64,000 bases of DNA from Amycolatopsis sp. 195334CR (lineage in GTDB: Bacteria; Actinomycetota; Actinomycetes; Mycobacteriales; Pseudonocardiaceae): NCBI RefSeq assembly GCF_017309385.1, contig NZ_JAFJMJ010000002.1, positions 1,116,001 through 1,180,000 of the forward strand, written 5' to 3'. The position numbers and the translations under genes are program-made. The number at the start of each line of letters is the position of its first letter. The first letter of the stretch is position 1. This document shows positions 1 to 8,721 of this stretch, piece after piece. A model generated the notes under the pieces. It worked only from the letters and a program-made list of their open reading frames with translations. It was not told the origin of the DNA and did not search any database.

Positions 1-970
1 GCGCGTCGGGCTCGCGGTCCGGCGCTGGTGCGCACCCCTGCTGGACCTGGAAATTCATGCACCCGCTGACGAATACCTCGAACGGCGAAGCGAACTGGGC
101 CATGCCGAAGTGGACCGCCGGTTCCTCGGCGCGGCCGGGCTGAGCGCGCTGCTCGTCGACACCGGCTTCGAGCCGGAACCGCTGCTGGGGCCCGCGGAAC
201 TCGGCGCACTGGCCGGGGCACCCGCGCACGAGATCGTCCGGTTGGAACAGGTCGCCGAACAGGTGCTCACCGAGGGCGTGGCCGCCGCCGGGTTCGCCGA
301 GGCCTTCCGCATGCGACTGGCCGAGCGCACACGCGACGCCGTCGGCGTGAAGTCCATCGCCGCCTACCGCACCGGGCTGGACCTGGCGCCGGAACGCCCG
401 ACCCCAGCCGAAGTCACCGCCGCGGCCGGGCGGTTCCTGCGTGCGGGCGGTCACCGGCTCGCGGACGAGGTGCTGCACCGGTTCGCCATCTGGTGCGGAG
501 TGGACCTCGGCCTGCCCGTGCAGTTCCACATCGGCCTCGGCGATCCGGACATCCGGCTGCGTGACTGCGATCCGCTGCTGCTCATGCCCTTGCTGCGGGC
601 ACTGCAACCTTCCGGGATTCCGTTGCTACTGCTGCACAACTACCCGTTCCACCGGGAAGCCGGGTACCTGGCGCAGGTGTTCGGCACGGTCTTCGTCGAC
701 ATCGGACTGGCCACGCACAACCTCGGCGACCGGGCGGGCACGCTGCTCGCCGAACTCACCGAACTGGCACCGTTCGGCAAACTGCTCTACTCCTCCGACG
801 CCTTCGGCCTGCCGGAGCTGTACTTCCTCGCCGCGACGCTGTTCCGGCGCGGCCTGACCGAGGTGCTGGAAGGCGGCGTCGAAGCCGGCTCGTGGACCGC
901 GGCGGACGCCGCGCGCTTCGGCCGGATGGTGGCCGGGGAGAACGCGCGGCGGGTCTACTTCCCCGGCTGA
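1..970 (+). CDS. Amidohydrolase-family protein, 5' end outside window
   Basis: The reading frame is open from base 2, upstream of the first possible GTG at 110, so the N-terminus lies outside the window. The visible part resembles amidohydrolase-2 (FluG N-domain type) TIM-barrel hydrolases. It has a His in the strand motif VQFHIGLGD, a second His in LLHNYPFHREAGYLA, a DIGLATHN strand, and a late Asp in LLYSSDAFGLPELY. These are where this family places metal-binding and catalytic residues. The substrate cannot be told from the sequence. In FluG proteins a glutamine-synthetase domain follows; here the protein stops at 970, so only the hydrolase part is present, or the other domain lies upstream. 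It is convergent with the kinase gene, only 7 nt away. Confidence 0.7.
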   Translation, partial: RVGLAVRRWCAPLLDLEIHAPADEYLERRSELGHAEVDRRFLGAAGLSALLVDTGFEPEPLLGPAELGALAGAPAHEIVRLEQVAEQVLTEGVAAAGFAEAFRMRLAERTRDAVGVKSIAAYRTGLDLAPERPTPAEVTAAAGRFLRAGGHRLADEVLHRFAIWCGVDLGLPVQFHIGLGDPDIRLRDCDPLLLMPLLRALQPSGIPLLLLHNYPFHREAGYLAQVFGTVFVDIGLATHNLGDRAGTLLAELTELAPFGKLLYSSDAFGLPELYFLAATLFRRGLTEVLEGGVEAGSWTAADAARFGRMVAGENARRVYFPG

Positions 971-977
971 ACCGCGG

Positions 978-2660
978 TCACTGCTGCGGGGCGCCGTCGA
1001 GCTTGGTGTCGGAGTCGATGAAGAGCTGGCCGTTCACCGCGACCACGCGCAGCGCCTTCTCGGTCGAGCCGCCGCTGTGGCTGACGGTGACCTTGATGTC
1101 GACCGAGCCGTCGTCGTTGTTCGCCCGCTTGTAGGCGGTGGCGCCCTTCGAGCTGACCGACTTGAACTGCGACCAGTACTGCGCGAAGGCGCCGGCGTCC
1201 CCGTAGGCGGCCTGCGCGGCCGGGGTGAGCATGGCCCAGGTGGGGGCCCCGCCCACGGACGAGTTGTAGAAGTCGATCACCAGGGTGCCCGCCGGGCCCC
1301 ATTCGACCTTGCCGGAGCTGGTGGTGTTCTGCTGCGACGGCTTGGCCGAGGACTCGGGGGGCGCCGAGGACTGCGGTGGCGCCTCCGACTGGCTGACCAC
1401 CGGCGGGGTGCCCTGCGCGTTGTCTTCGCCACCGTTGCCACTGCTCGAGGACAGCACGATGAACACGACAACCGCGACGACCAGCACCGCGGCGCCACCG
1501 GCGCCGAGCATGAGCGCCTTGCGCTTGGCCTCGGACTGCTGGGCCGGGGTCCGGCCGGAGCTCAGTGCGGGCGGCGGCGCGGCGGCCGCCACCGGCTGGG
1601 GCGCGGGCGCCGCCGGTCTCTGCGGTGGGAACGAGGACGTCGGGTTGACCGGCTTCGGCGCGGTGACCGCGGCCGGGCCGGGGGTGGCCACCTTCTCGGT
1701 CCGCTGCCACGGGGTTCGCGAGACCGGGTTGCCGCCGGCGGGGGTGACCGGCTGGCGGCCGGCCCCGGCGACGCCCAGCGCGGGGGAAACCGCGGCCGCG
1801 CGCGTGTCGCCCTCGCCCCTGGCCAGCGCGGCGAGCCGCTCGCGGGTCTCCGGCATGGTCGGCCGTTCCTCCGGCTCGACCTGCAGCATGCTCATCAGCA
1901 GCGCGGTGGCCGCACCCGACTTGCGCGGGGGCTCGACCTTGCCGTTGGCCGCCTTGTAGAGCAGCGCGAGCTGGTTCGTGGAGTTGCCGTAGGGCGCGAC
2001 GCCCTCCAGCGCGTGGTACAGCGTGGCGCCGAGCGCGAACACGTCCGAACCCGGTGACGGGTCGGCGCCGCGGGCCAGCTCGGGCGCCAGGTAGGCGGGG
2101 GTGCCGCCGATCAGCCCGGTCTGGGTGAGCGTGAGGTCACCGGCGGCGCGCGAGATGCCGAAGTCGGTGATCTTGGTGGTGCCGCCGTCGTCGATCAGGA
2201 TGTTGCCCGGCTTGATGTCGCGGTGCACGATGCCCGCCCGGTGCGCGGCCACCAGCGCCGCGGCCACCTGCTCGCCGATCCGCGCCACCTGGGGCAGCGG
2301 CAGCGTCGGGTTCTCCGCGAGCACCGCGGCCAGGCTGCGCGAGGGCAGGTACTCCATGATCAGGCACGGGTCGCCGTCGTGCTGGGCGATGTCGAACACC
2401 ACGATGGCGTTCGGGTGCTGGAAGCGCGCGGCGTTCTTCGCCTCGCGCATCGCGCGCTGCCTGGAGTTGATCCGCTCCGCTTCGGACAGGCCCGGCTGGG
2501 CCAGGATCTGCTTGACCGCGACGGACCGCTCGAGGCGCTCGTCGATGGCCCGCCACACCACTCCCATGGCGCCGCTGCCAATGTGCTCGACCAGGCGGTA
2601 GTGCCCTGCGATCAACTGACCGGTGTCGATGGCAACTACTCCTCGGAAGACGTCCCGCAT
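978..2660 (-). CDS. Transmembrane serine/threonine protein kinase (PknB-type)
   Basis: A eukaryotic-like Ser/Thr kinase of 560 aa. The N-terminal kinase domain (about residues 20-280) has the glycine loop GSGAMGVVWRA, the ATP-anchoring Lys50 in VAVKQI, the catalytic loop HRDIKPGN and the DFG motif. A Pro/Ala-rich juxtamembrane linker follows, then one membrane segment (about 383-403) and an external region of about 155 residues. The external part is a Ser/Pro stalk plus a small globular domain with no PASTA repeats, so it is not the peptidoglycan-sensing PknB. The ligand is unknown. The start at 2660 is the longest; an internal start nearer IDTGQLIAGHYR is also possible. The gene is monocistronic as far as visible. 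Confidence 0.9.
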   Translation of the reverse strand: MRDVFRGVVAIDTGQLIAGHYRLVEHIGSGAMGVVWRAIDERLERSVAVKQILAQPGLSEAERINSRQRAMREAKNAARFQHPNAIVVFDIAQHDGDPCLIMEYLPSRSLAAVLAENPTLPLPQVARIGEQVAAALVAAHRAGIVHRDIKPGNILIDDGGTTKITDFGISRAAGDLTLTQTGLIGGTPAYLAPELARGADPSPGSDVFALGATLYHALEGVAPYGNSTNQLALLYKAANGKVEPPRKSGAATALLMSMLQVEPEERPTMPETRERLAALARGEGDTRAAAVSPALGVAGAGRQPVTPAGGNPVSRTPWQRTEKVATPGPAAVTAPKPVNPTSSFPPQRPAAPAPQPVAAAAPPPALSSGRTPAQQSEAKRKALMLGAGGAAVLVVAVVVFIVLSSSSGNGGEDNAQGTPPVVSQSEAPPQSSAPPESSAKPSQQNTTSSGKVEWGPAGTLVIDFYNSSVGGAPTWAMLTPAAQAAYGDAGAFAQYWSQFKSVSSKGATAYKRANNDDGSVDIKVTVSHSGGSTEKALRVVAVNGQLFIDSDTKLDGAPQQ

Positions 2661-2731
2661 GGTGGCTGGTCCGGCGCGAGCAACCGCTCAGCGCACCCGA
2701 TCGAGTGTAGCGGGCGCGGTTGGCGGAGCTG

Positions 2732-3394
2732 TCACGACACCGCGGCGCCGGGGGAGATGGATTCCGGATTTGTGCGCCGGATCACGCGGTACAGCCCCGC
2801 CGCGCCGATGAGCGCGAACCCCGCGAAGCAAGCCAACAGGGCGGGGGGTGTGGTGCCGGTGAGGGCGTCACCCAGCAGGACCACCAGCACCGTGCCGGGC
2901 AGGCTGCCGAGCGCGGTGCCCGCCAGGTAGGGCCCGAACCGGACCGAGAGCACCCCGCAGGCCCAGCTCATCGGCGCGAACGGGACGAACGGGATCAGCC
3001 GCAGCGAGGCCACCGCCAGCACCCCGCCGCCGGCCAGCCGGGCGTCCAGCGCCCGGATGCGGCCGCGGGCGAGGTGCCTGGCCACCCAGTCGCGGCCGAG
3101 CAGCCGGGCCAGGCCGAAGCCGAGCGCGGCGGAGATCACCGTGGCCAGCAGCGCCACCCCGATGCCCAGCGCGTTGCCCAGCAGCAGGCCGGAGACCACG
3201 TTGAAGCTGGTCCGGGGGATCGGCGCCACGGTCAGCACCGAGTACGCGCCGAGCAGCAGCACCGGCGCGAGCCAGCCGAGCCCGGTCGCCCAGGCACGCA
3301 GCTGCGCCGGTGCCGGGATGTCGATCACGAGCGAAGCCGCGACCAGGGCCGCGAGCAGCACGAGCGCGACGATCAGTTTGGTCCGGCCGGTCAT
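2732..3394 (-). CDS. TVP38/TMEM64-family (SNARE-associated/DedA-like) membrane protein
   Basis: An integral membrane protein of 220 aa with about six hydrophobic segments. The central region carries the family pattern: PRTSFNVVSGLLLGN, a G-x-G-rich helix, LGRDWVARHL, and LRLIPFVPFAPMSWACG. The last is the conserved substrate-path motif of the VTT/DedA superfamily, whose members move or scramble lipid carriers; this protein's own substrate is not known. The ATG at 3394 was chosen because the membrane region begins a few residues later; the frame is open upstream but has no hydrophobic or family-like sequence there. It is divergent from the acetyltransferase gene with only 37 nt between starts. 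Confidence 0.8.
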   Translation of the reverse strand: MTGRTKLIVALVLLAALVAASLVIDIPAPAQLRAWATGLGWLAPVLLLGAYSVLTVAPIPRTSFNVVSGLLLGNALGIGVALLATVISAALGFGLARLLGRDWVARHLARGRIRALDARLAGGGVLAVASLRLIPFVPFAPMSWACGVLSVRFGPYLAGTALGSLPGTVLVVLLGDALTGTTPPALLACFAGFALIGAAGLYRVIRRTNPESISPGAAVS

Positions 3395-3431
3395 GGCGCC
3401 CACGGTAATCGGGATGACGGCGGGCGCGGCG

Positions 3432-4007
3432 ATGTGGTCCAGTACCGGGGTGCTCGATCTCGCACCGCTGCGTGACCAGCCGGAGCTGACCGGCGACCGG
3501 GTCACCCTGCGGCAACTCGACGAAACCTTTCTCGACGGTGTCTGGACCGCGCTCCAGGACCCCGAGACCAAGCGGCTGACCGGCACGCACGCCGAGTTCA
3601 CCCGCGAGCAGCTGCTCGGCTACCTGAAGGGGCGGCCGGGGGCACCCGATCGGGCGGACTACGCCGTCCTGCGCAAGTCCGACGGCGCCTACCTCGGCGA
3701 GGTCGTGCTGATGGACCTCGACCAGGACAACCGGTCGATGAACTTCCGGATCGCGCTCGGCGGGCACCCGTTCGGCCAGGGGTTCGGCACCGAGGCGACC
3801 CGGCTGGTCGTCGCGTTCGGACTGGACGTGGTCGGCCTGCACCGCATCGGGCTGGAGGTCTACGACTTCAACCCGCGGGCGCGGCGCGTCTACGAGAAGT
3901 GCGGGTTCGTCCGGGAGGGCGTCCTCCGCGACGCCTTGCACTGGGACGGCGAATGGCACGACGCGTTCCAGATGTCCGTGCTGGAGACGGATCCGCGACT
4001 AGGTTGA
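3432..4007 (+). CDS. GNAT-family N-acetyltransferase (RimJ/RimL type)
   Basis: A 191-aa protein with the RimJ/RimL-like GNAT fold. It starts LTGDRVTLRQLDE, has the mid-domain strand GAYLGEVVLMDLD, the acetyl-CoA loop GHPFGQGFGTEATRLVV (motif A, usually Q/R-x-x-G-x-G/A), and the C-terminal NPRARRVYEKCGFVREGV motif. It probably acetylates a protein N-terminus or a small amine; the substrate cannot be deduced. The ATG at 3432 is preferred, and a GTG at 3450 would also retain the domain. Its stop lies 4 nt before the next gene, so it is likely co-transcribed with the LigD-type polymerase gene. Confidence 0.8.
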   Translation: MWSSTGVLDLAPLRDQPELTGDRVTLRQLDETFLDGVWTALQDPETKRLTGTHAEFTREQLLGYLKGRPGAPDRADYAVLRKSDGAYLGEVVLMDLDQDNRSMNFRIALGGHPFGQGFGTEATRLVVAFGLDVVGLHRIGLEVYDFNPRARRVYEKCGFVREGVLRDALHWDGEWHDAFQMSVLETDPRLG

Positions 4008-4011
4008 ACCC

Positions 4012-5034
4012 GTGGCCAAACACGGTGACCCAGTCGAGTACCAGGTGGGCGAGCGCACGGTGCGGGTGTCCAGCCCGGACAAGGTGTACTTCCCCGAGCG
4101 CGGCATCACCAAGCGGCAGGTGGTGGAGTACTACCTGGCCGTCGGCGAGCCGCTGCTGCGCGCGATCGGCGAGCGGCCGACCACGCTCAAGCGCTATCCG
4201 GACGGCGTGACCGGCGAGCTGTTCTACGCCAAGCGCGTGCCCAAGGGTGCGCCCGACTGGGTGCAGAGCGTGAAGATCACCTTCCCGTCCGGCCGGACGG
4301 CGGAGGAGGTCTGCCCGACCGAGCCCGCGGTGTTCGCCTGGGCGGCGAACCTGGGCACCTTCGACTTCCACCCGTGGCCGGTGCGCCGTCCCGACGTGGA
4401 CCACCCGGACGAGCTGCGGATCGACGTGGACCCGCCGGAGGAGGCGCGGTTCGCCGACGCGGTCCGGGTCGCCGGGACCGTGCGCGAGGTGCTGGCCGAC
4501 GCCGGGCTGACCGGCTATCCGAAGACCTCCGGCGGCCGCGGCGTGCACGTGCTGGTGCGGATCCGGCCCGAGTGGGACTTCATCGCGGTGCGGCACGCGG
4601 TGATCGCGCTGGGCCGCGAGGTGGAGCGCCGGGTGCCCGAGCTGGCGACCATTTCGTGGTGGAAGGAGGAACGCGGCGGCCGGGTGTTCATCGACTACAA
4701 CCAGGCCGCGCGGGACCGCACGGTCGCCTCCTCGTGGTCGGTGCGCGGCACCCCGCGCGCGACCGTGTCCACGCCGCTGACCTGGGATCAGCTCGGTGAG
4801 GCGGATCCGGACGAGTTCGACGTGCTGACCGTGCCGTCGTGGCTGGCCGAGCACGGCGACGCCCACGCCGGGATGGACGACGAGGCGTTCGGCCTGGAGA
4901 CGCTGCTGGAGTGGTACGAGCGCGACGAGCGGGACACCGGCCAGGCCGAGATGCCCTACCCGCCCGACTACCCGAAGATGCCGGGTGAACCCAAGCGCGT
5001 GCAGCCGAGCAAGGACCGGGACCGGCCGAAGTGA
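4012..5034 (+). CDS. LigD-type primase-polymerase domain protein (NHEJ polymerase)
   Basis: A stand-alone polymerase domain of the LigD family (archaeo-eukaryotic primase superfamily), which fills and extends ends during non-homologous end joining. The family start VSSPDKVYFPERGITK, the LKRYPDG and ELFYAKRVPKG segments, the acidic pair in ELRIDVDPPEEA (metal ligands), the KTSGGRGVHV nucleotide-binding motif and WWKEERGGRVFIDYNQAARDRT are all visible. No ligase or nuclease domain is attached. The 340 aa match the PolDom length. The GTG start at 4012 follows the acetyltransferase by 4 nt, and the stop overlaps the next start by 4 nt. No Ku gene is in the window, but a LigC-like ligase is 2.5 kb away. 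Confidence 0.9.
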   Translation: MAKHGDPVEYQVGERTVRVSSPDKVYFPERGITKRQVVEYYLAVGEPLLRAIGERPTTLKRYPDGVTGELFYAKRVPKGAPDWVQSVKITFPSGRTAEEVCPTEPAVFAWAANLGTFDFHPWPVRRPDVDHPDELRIDVDPPEEARFADAVRVAGTVREVLADAGLTGYPKTSGGRGVHVLVRIRPEWDFIAVRHAVIALGREVERRVPELATISWWKEERGGRVFIDYNQAARDRTVASSWSVRGTPRATVSTPLTWDQLGEADPDEFDVLTVPSWLAEHGDAHAGMDDEAFGLETLLEWYERDERDTGQAEMPYPPDYPKMPGEPKRVQPSKDRDRPK

Positions 5035-5825
5035 ACCGCCGGGCGGTCGCGTTGCTGACCGCGTTCCTGCTGGTGGTGGCCGCGGTCCCGGCCGCGGGCG
5101 CGACCGGTGCCGCGCTGCGGGTGCTGAGCTTCAACATCCACTCCGGCGTCGGCGCGGACGGCAGGCTCGACCTGGCGCGCACGGCCGGTGCGATCACCGA
5201 TTCGCGGGCCGAGGTGGTCGGCCTGCAGGAGGTCGACGTGCACTGGTCGGCCCGCAGCGGGTACGCCGACCAGGCCGGGGAACTGGCGCGCCGGACCGGG
5301 ATGCACCTGTTCTTCGCGCCCATCTACGACAAGGACCCGGAACCGGGCCGGGTCGAGCGGCGGCGGTACGGCGTCGCGGTGCTGAGCCGCTTCCCGATCC
5401 GGCGCGCGGTGAACCACACCATCACCCGGCTGTCCACAGTGGACTCCACGCCGCCGGGGCCGCTGCCGGGCTTCGCCGAGGCGGAGCTGGAGGTGCGCGG
5501 GCGGGTGCTGCGGTTCTTCGTCACGCACCTGGACCACCGGCCGGAACCGGCGGTGCGGAGCACGCAGGTCGGCGAGATGCTGCGGGTGCTGGGGCCGGGC
5601 GTGCTGGCGGGCGACCTGAACGCGGGTCCGGGGGCGGCCGAGTTGCGGCCGCTGTTCGACCGCCTCCCGCCGACCGGGGTGGCGGGCGCGACCTTCCCGG
5701 CCCCCGCCCCGGACCGGCGGCTGGACTACGTGCTGAGCACGCTGCCCCCGGTCAGCACGCGGATCCCGGACGACCCGGTCACCTCGGACCACCGCCCGGT
5801 ACTGGCCACGGTCCAACTGCCCTGA
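5031..5825 (+). CDS. Secreted endonuclease/exonuclease/phosphatase-family protein
   Basis: A 264-aa protein with a Sec signal peptide (RR then a hydrophobic core, AAVPAAGATG cleavage region, about residue 24) and the EEP fold. Motifs are LSFNIHSGVG, VGLQEVD, GVAVLSRFP, FFVTHLDHR, LAGDLNAGPG, LDYVL and TSDHRPVLA. All usual metal and catalytic residues (Asn, Glu, Asp, Asn, Asp, His) are present, so it should be an active metal-dependent phosphodiesterase or nuclease outside the membrane. The substrate may be DNA or a phospholipid; nothing here separates these. Its GTG start overlaps the previous stop in a GTGA. Confidence 0.85.
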   Translation: MNRRAVALLTAFLLVVAAVPAAGATGAALRVLSFNIHSGVGADGRLDLARTAGAITDSRAEVVGLQEVDVHWSARSGYADQAGELARRTGMHLFFAPIYDKDPEPGRVERRRYGVAVLSRFPIRRAVNHTITRLSTVDSTPPGPLPGFAEAELEVRGRVLRFFVTHLDHRPEPAVRSTQVGEMLRVLGPGVLAGDLNAGPGAAELRPLFDRLPPTGVAGATFPAPAPDRRLDYVLSTLPPVSTRIPDDPVTSDHRPVLATVQLP

Positions 5826-5837
5826 CCCGCCCCGCTG

Positions 5838-5896
5838 AATGCTATGAGTGGGGCATTACTTGCATTCAACGCTAGTAATGCCCCACTCATAGCATT
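5838..5896. terminator. Perfect 23-bp inverted repeat between convergent genes, probable bidirectional terminator
   Basis: The arms 5838-5860 and 5874-5896 are exact reverse complements over 23 bp, with a 13-nt loop. The arm begins AATGCTATGAGTGGGGC. The element lies 13 nt past the stop of the upstream plus-strand gene and 22 nt past the stop of the facing minus-strand gene, the place for a shared terminator. The arm is far less GC-rich than the surroundings and has no T-run. Such a perfect arm could also be a dispersed repeat. Confidence 0.7.
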
Positions 5897-5917
5897 GGCC
5901 GGGGCCGAGGCCGGGAG

Positions 5918-7471
5918 TCAGGCGGGGCAGAGCGTGCCGTCGTTCGGGATCTTGGCGTCGAGCAGGAAGTCCCTGACCTTTTCGCCGACGCACGGGGACG
6001 CGCCGATCGCGCCGTGCCCGGCGCCCTGCCAGCCGATCCGCACGCCGCTCGGCATCTGCTCGGCGGCCCGCGCGGTGCCCTGCTCCGAGGTCACCGGATC
6101 GCCCGCGGTACTCACCAGCAGCACCGGCGGCACCCCCGGTTTGCTCAGCGGCGGCAGTGCCTGCGTCGGCACCGGCCACGGGCTGCACCACGCCAGCTGC
6201 TGCGTGACGAACCCGCCGAAGACCGGGTACCGGCCGCGCAGGTCGCGGCTGATCGCGTCGATCTGGTCGGCGGAGAGCCGGACCGTGGTGTCGTTGCACT
6301 TGGTGGCGATGCCGCCGTCGAGCCGGGTGGGGTTGAGCCGGTCGTCGACCAGCAGCGGCTCGGCGAAGGTGGCCAGCTTCGTGCCGTCCCCGGACCGCGC
6401 CGCGGCGATCGCGTCGGCCAGCTCCGGCCACCGCTCGCGCTGGGCCAGCCCGGCGTTGATGGCGTGCATCGCCAGCCCGGGGCTGAGCAGCCCGCCGTCC
6501 GGGGTCTGCAGGCCGGTGCCGCGCAGCTGGTCCAGCAGCCCGGCGACCACCGTCTTGGCGTCCCCGCCGAGCGCGCAGCCGCGCTGGGCGCAGTCGGCGC
6601 TGAACGCCGCGAGCGCGGCCTCCCCACCGGCGGCCTGCGCGTCGCGCACCGAGGCCACGTCCGGCGACGGGTCCGGCGCGCCGTCCAGCACGAACCGGCC
6701 CACCTTGTCGGTGAACCGGACCGCGTAGGCACCCAGCACCTGCGAGCCCTCGCCCCTGGCCAGCGCGTTCAGCTTGGACAGGCCCAGCTGGGAGCGGATC
6801 TCGTCGAGATCGCCCGCGGTCCGCCAGCTGTCGAAGGCGCCCTGGTCGTCTTCGAGCGTGATGCCGCACTGCTGACCGGCCTGCCGCGCGGCGTCCAGCA
6901 GCGGCTCGACCGACTCCTGCGCCGGGTCGAACCCGACCAGTTCGGTGCGGACCTCGGCCGGGATGCAGCGCACCGGGTCGGACAGCCCGCTGCCGCGCCG
7001 GTCCACGCCGATCAGCGAGAACCGCTGCAGCAGCTCGGGCGGCAGCGTCTGGGCCAGCCGCAGCGCGTAGAGCGTGCCGGGCTCGCCGTCGATGTCGTTG
7101 AGCACCACCAGCGGGATCGGGCCGGTGCCCGCCTTGAGCAGGTTGATCCTGGCGATGCCGCGGCCGGGCAGTTCGGGGGCGTCCAGCGCGGTGGACACGC
7201 GGCCGCAGCTGAACTGCACGTTCGCCGGCACGGGCCGCCCGCCAAGGCGCTCACCGGTGTCGGCGGCGCAGTCCTTCCACTCCACCCCGTTCTCGCGCGG
7301 CTCCTCCAGCGGCGGCAGCGGCGGGGTGGCCGGCGGCCCGGTGGCCGGCGCGACCGGCGGCAGCGGTCCGTCGTTCTCGACCACGGGCGGCCGATTCGAC
7401 GGCCCGGCGGTGCACGCGCCCGCGACAGTGCACATCGCGACCGCGAGTGCGAGAACAACCCGGCGCGTCAA
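5918..7471 (-). CDS. Lipoprotein alpha/beta-hydrolase, TAP-like peptidase family
   Basis: A 517-aa exported protein. A TTG start at 7471 is chosen because the next residues form a lipoprotein signal (RR, hydrophobic core, lipobox VAGAC with Cys20) and GAGGAG lies 8 nt upstream. After a Pro-rich linker comes an alpha/beta-hydrolase of the SlpD/tripeptidyl-aminopeptidase type. It has the oxyanion-region motif GVDRRGSGLSDPVRC, many Cys residues, and a C-terminal domain with STAGDPVT (Asp) and GAGHGAIG (His). Oddly, the nucleophile elbow reads ARGEGSQVLG where G-x-S-x-G is expected, so activity may be altered or lost. It may be cell-surface peptidase-like, with the substrate unknown. Confidence 0.8.
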   Translation of the reverse strand: MTRRVVLALAVAMCTVAGACTAGPSNRPPVVENDGPLPPVAPATGPPATPPLPPLEEPRENGVEWKDCAADTGERLGGRPVPANVQFSCGRVSTALDAPELPGRGIARINLLKAGTGPIPLVVLNDIDGEPGTLYALRLAQTLPPELLQRFSLIGVDRRGSGLSDPVRCIPAEVRTELVGFDPAQESVEPLLDAARQAGQQCGITLEDDQGAFDSWRTAGDLDEIRSQLGLSKLNALARGEGSQVLGAYAVRFTDKVGRFVLDGAPDPSPDVASVRDAQAAGGEAALAAFSADCAQRGCALGGDAKTVVAGLLDQLRGTGLQTPDGGLLSPGLAMHAINAGLAQRERWPELADAIAAARSGDGTKLATFAEPLLVDDRLNPTRLDGGIATKCNDTTVRLSADQIDAISRDLRGRYPVFGGFVTQQLAWCSPWPVPTQALPPLSKPGVPPVLLVSTAGDPVTSEQGTARAAEQMPSGVRIGWQGAGHGAIGASPCVGEKVRDFLLDAKIPNDGTLCPA

Positions 7472-7544
7472 ACTGCTTCTCCTCACGCGTGACCCATCGT
7501 CAGGTGGAGCTTCGCACGCCCAGGGTGAGGCGGGGGTGAGCAGG

Positions 7545-8609
7545 TCAGCTGACCCGCTTGACCTCACCGCGGAAGACGGCGTCGAGGTCGTACCGGGCCG
7601 GTTCCTCCAGCTGCGCGTAGTCGCACGAGGACGGTTCGCGGTCCGGCCGCCAGCGGGCGAACTGCGCGGTGTGCCGGAACCGCGCCGGGTGCCCGCCCTC
7701 GGTGTGCTCGTACCCGACCTCCACCACGCGCTCCAGCCGCAGCGGCACCCACGGCTGCTCCCCGGCACGCCACCGGTTCACCCCACCGGGCAGCCGCTGC
7801 CCCTCGACCACCGCGTCGCCGAGCCACGGGTGCGCGCCCTCGGTGATCAGCGGCGCCAGCTCCTCGGCCAGCTCCCGCCGCCGCGCCACCGGGAACGAGC
7901 CGACCACGCCGACGTGGTGCAGCACCCCGCGCTCGTCGTGCAGCCCCAGCAGGAACGAGCCGACCATCTCGCCCGGTTCACCGTCGACGTGCCACCGCAA
8001 CCCGGCCAGCACGCAGTCCGCCGTGCGCGAGTGCTTGTACTTGAGCATCAGCCGCTTGCCCGGCTCGTAGGCCGCGTCCAGCGGCTTGCCGATCACCCCG
8101 TCCAGCCCGGCGCCCTCGAACAGCTCGAACCAGTGCCGCGCCACCGCCGGATCGGTGGTCGCCGGGGTGATGAACACGCCGGGCAGCCGCTCCAGCCGGG
8201 CGCGCCGCGCTTCGGTGGGCTCGGCCAGCAGCTCCTCACCGTCCAGTTCGAGCAGGTCGAAGGCGACGAACTGGGCCGGCGTCTCGCGCGAGAGCAGTTC
8301 GACGCGGCTCGCCGCCGGGTGGATGCGCTCGGTCAGCGCGTCGAAGTCGAGCCGCCCGCCCCGGCCGATGACCAGCTCGCCGTCGAGCACCACCCGCTCC
8401 GGCAGCACCCCGGCGAGCGCTTCGAGCACCTCGGGGAAGTACCGGTTCAGCGGTTTCCCCGTGCGCGACTGCAGGGTCAACTCGGTGCCGTCGCGGAAGA
8501 CGAGGCAGCGGAAGCCGTCCCACTTCGGCTCGAACAGCAGGCCGCCGGAGTCCGGGATGGACTTCGCGGGCTTGGCGAGCATGGGTTTGACCGGCATCGT
8601 CAGCGACAT
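7545..8609 (-). CDS. ligC: ATP-dependent DNA ligase, LigC type
   Basis: A 354-aa ligase. It has motif I EPKWDGFR (Lys becomes adenylated), then TGKPLNRYFPEV, DGELVIG (motif III region), FVAFDLLEL, a GLDGVIGKPLDAAYEPGKR stretch and motif V MLKYKHSRTADCV, followed by an OB-fold domain. This is the short actinobacterial LigC layout, which seals nicks and serves backup excision repair or end joining. The start is uncertain: ATG at 8609 is used, with alternatives at 8618 and 8597. It is divergent from the LuxR-type regulator. The stand-alone LigD-type polymerase at 4012 could be a functional partner, as in split NHEJ systems; that link is inference. Confidence 0.88.
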   Translation of the reverse strand: MSLTMPVKPMLAKPAKSIPDSGGLLFEPKWDGFRCLVFRDGTELTLQSRTGKPLNRYFPEVLEALAGVLPERVVLDGELVIGRGGRLDFDALTERIHPAASRVELLSRETPAQFVAFDLLELDGEELLAEPTEARRARLERLPGVFITPATTDPAVARHWFELFEGAGLDGVIGKPLDAAYEPGKRLMLKYKHSRTADCVLAGLRWHVDGEPGEMVGSFLLGLHDERGVLHHVGVVGSFPVARRRELAEELAPLITEGAHPWLGDAVVEGQRLPGGVNRWRAGEQPWVPLRLERVVEVGYEHTEGGHPARFRHTAQFARWRPDREPSSCDYAQLEEPARYDLDAVFRGEVKRVS

Positions 8610-8721
8610 GGGCGCCATTCTGCTCGACCGCCCCCGGCGGGGTGGGCGGTCTGGCTTTTTCCACCCCGGCGTGGGATATCTACCTCCGGGGTCCGCGGTG
8701 CACAGCGACGAAAGGCGGCCG

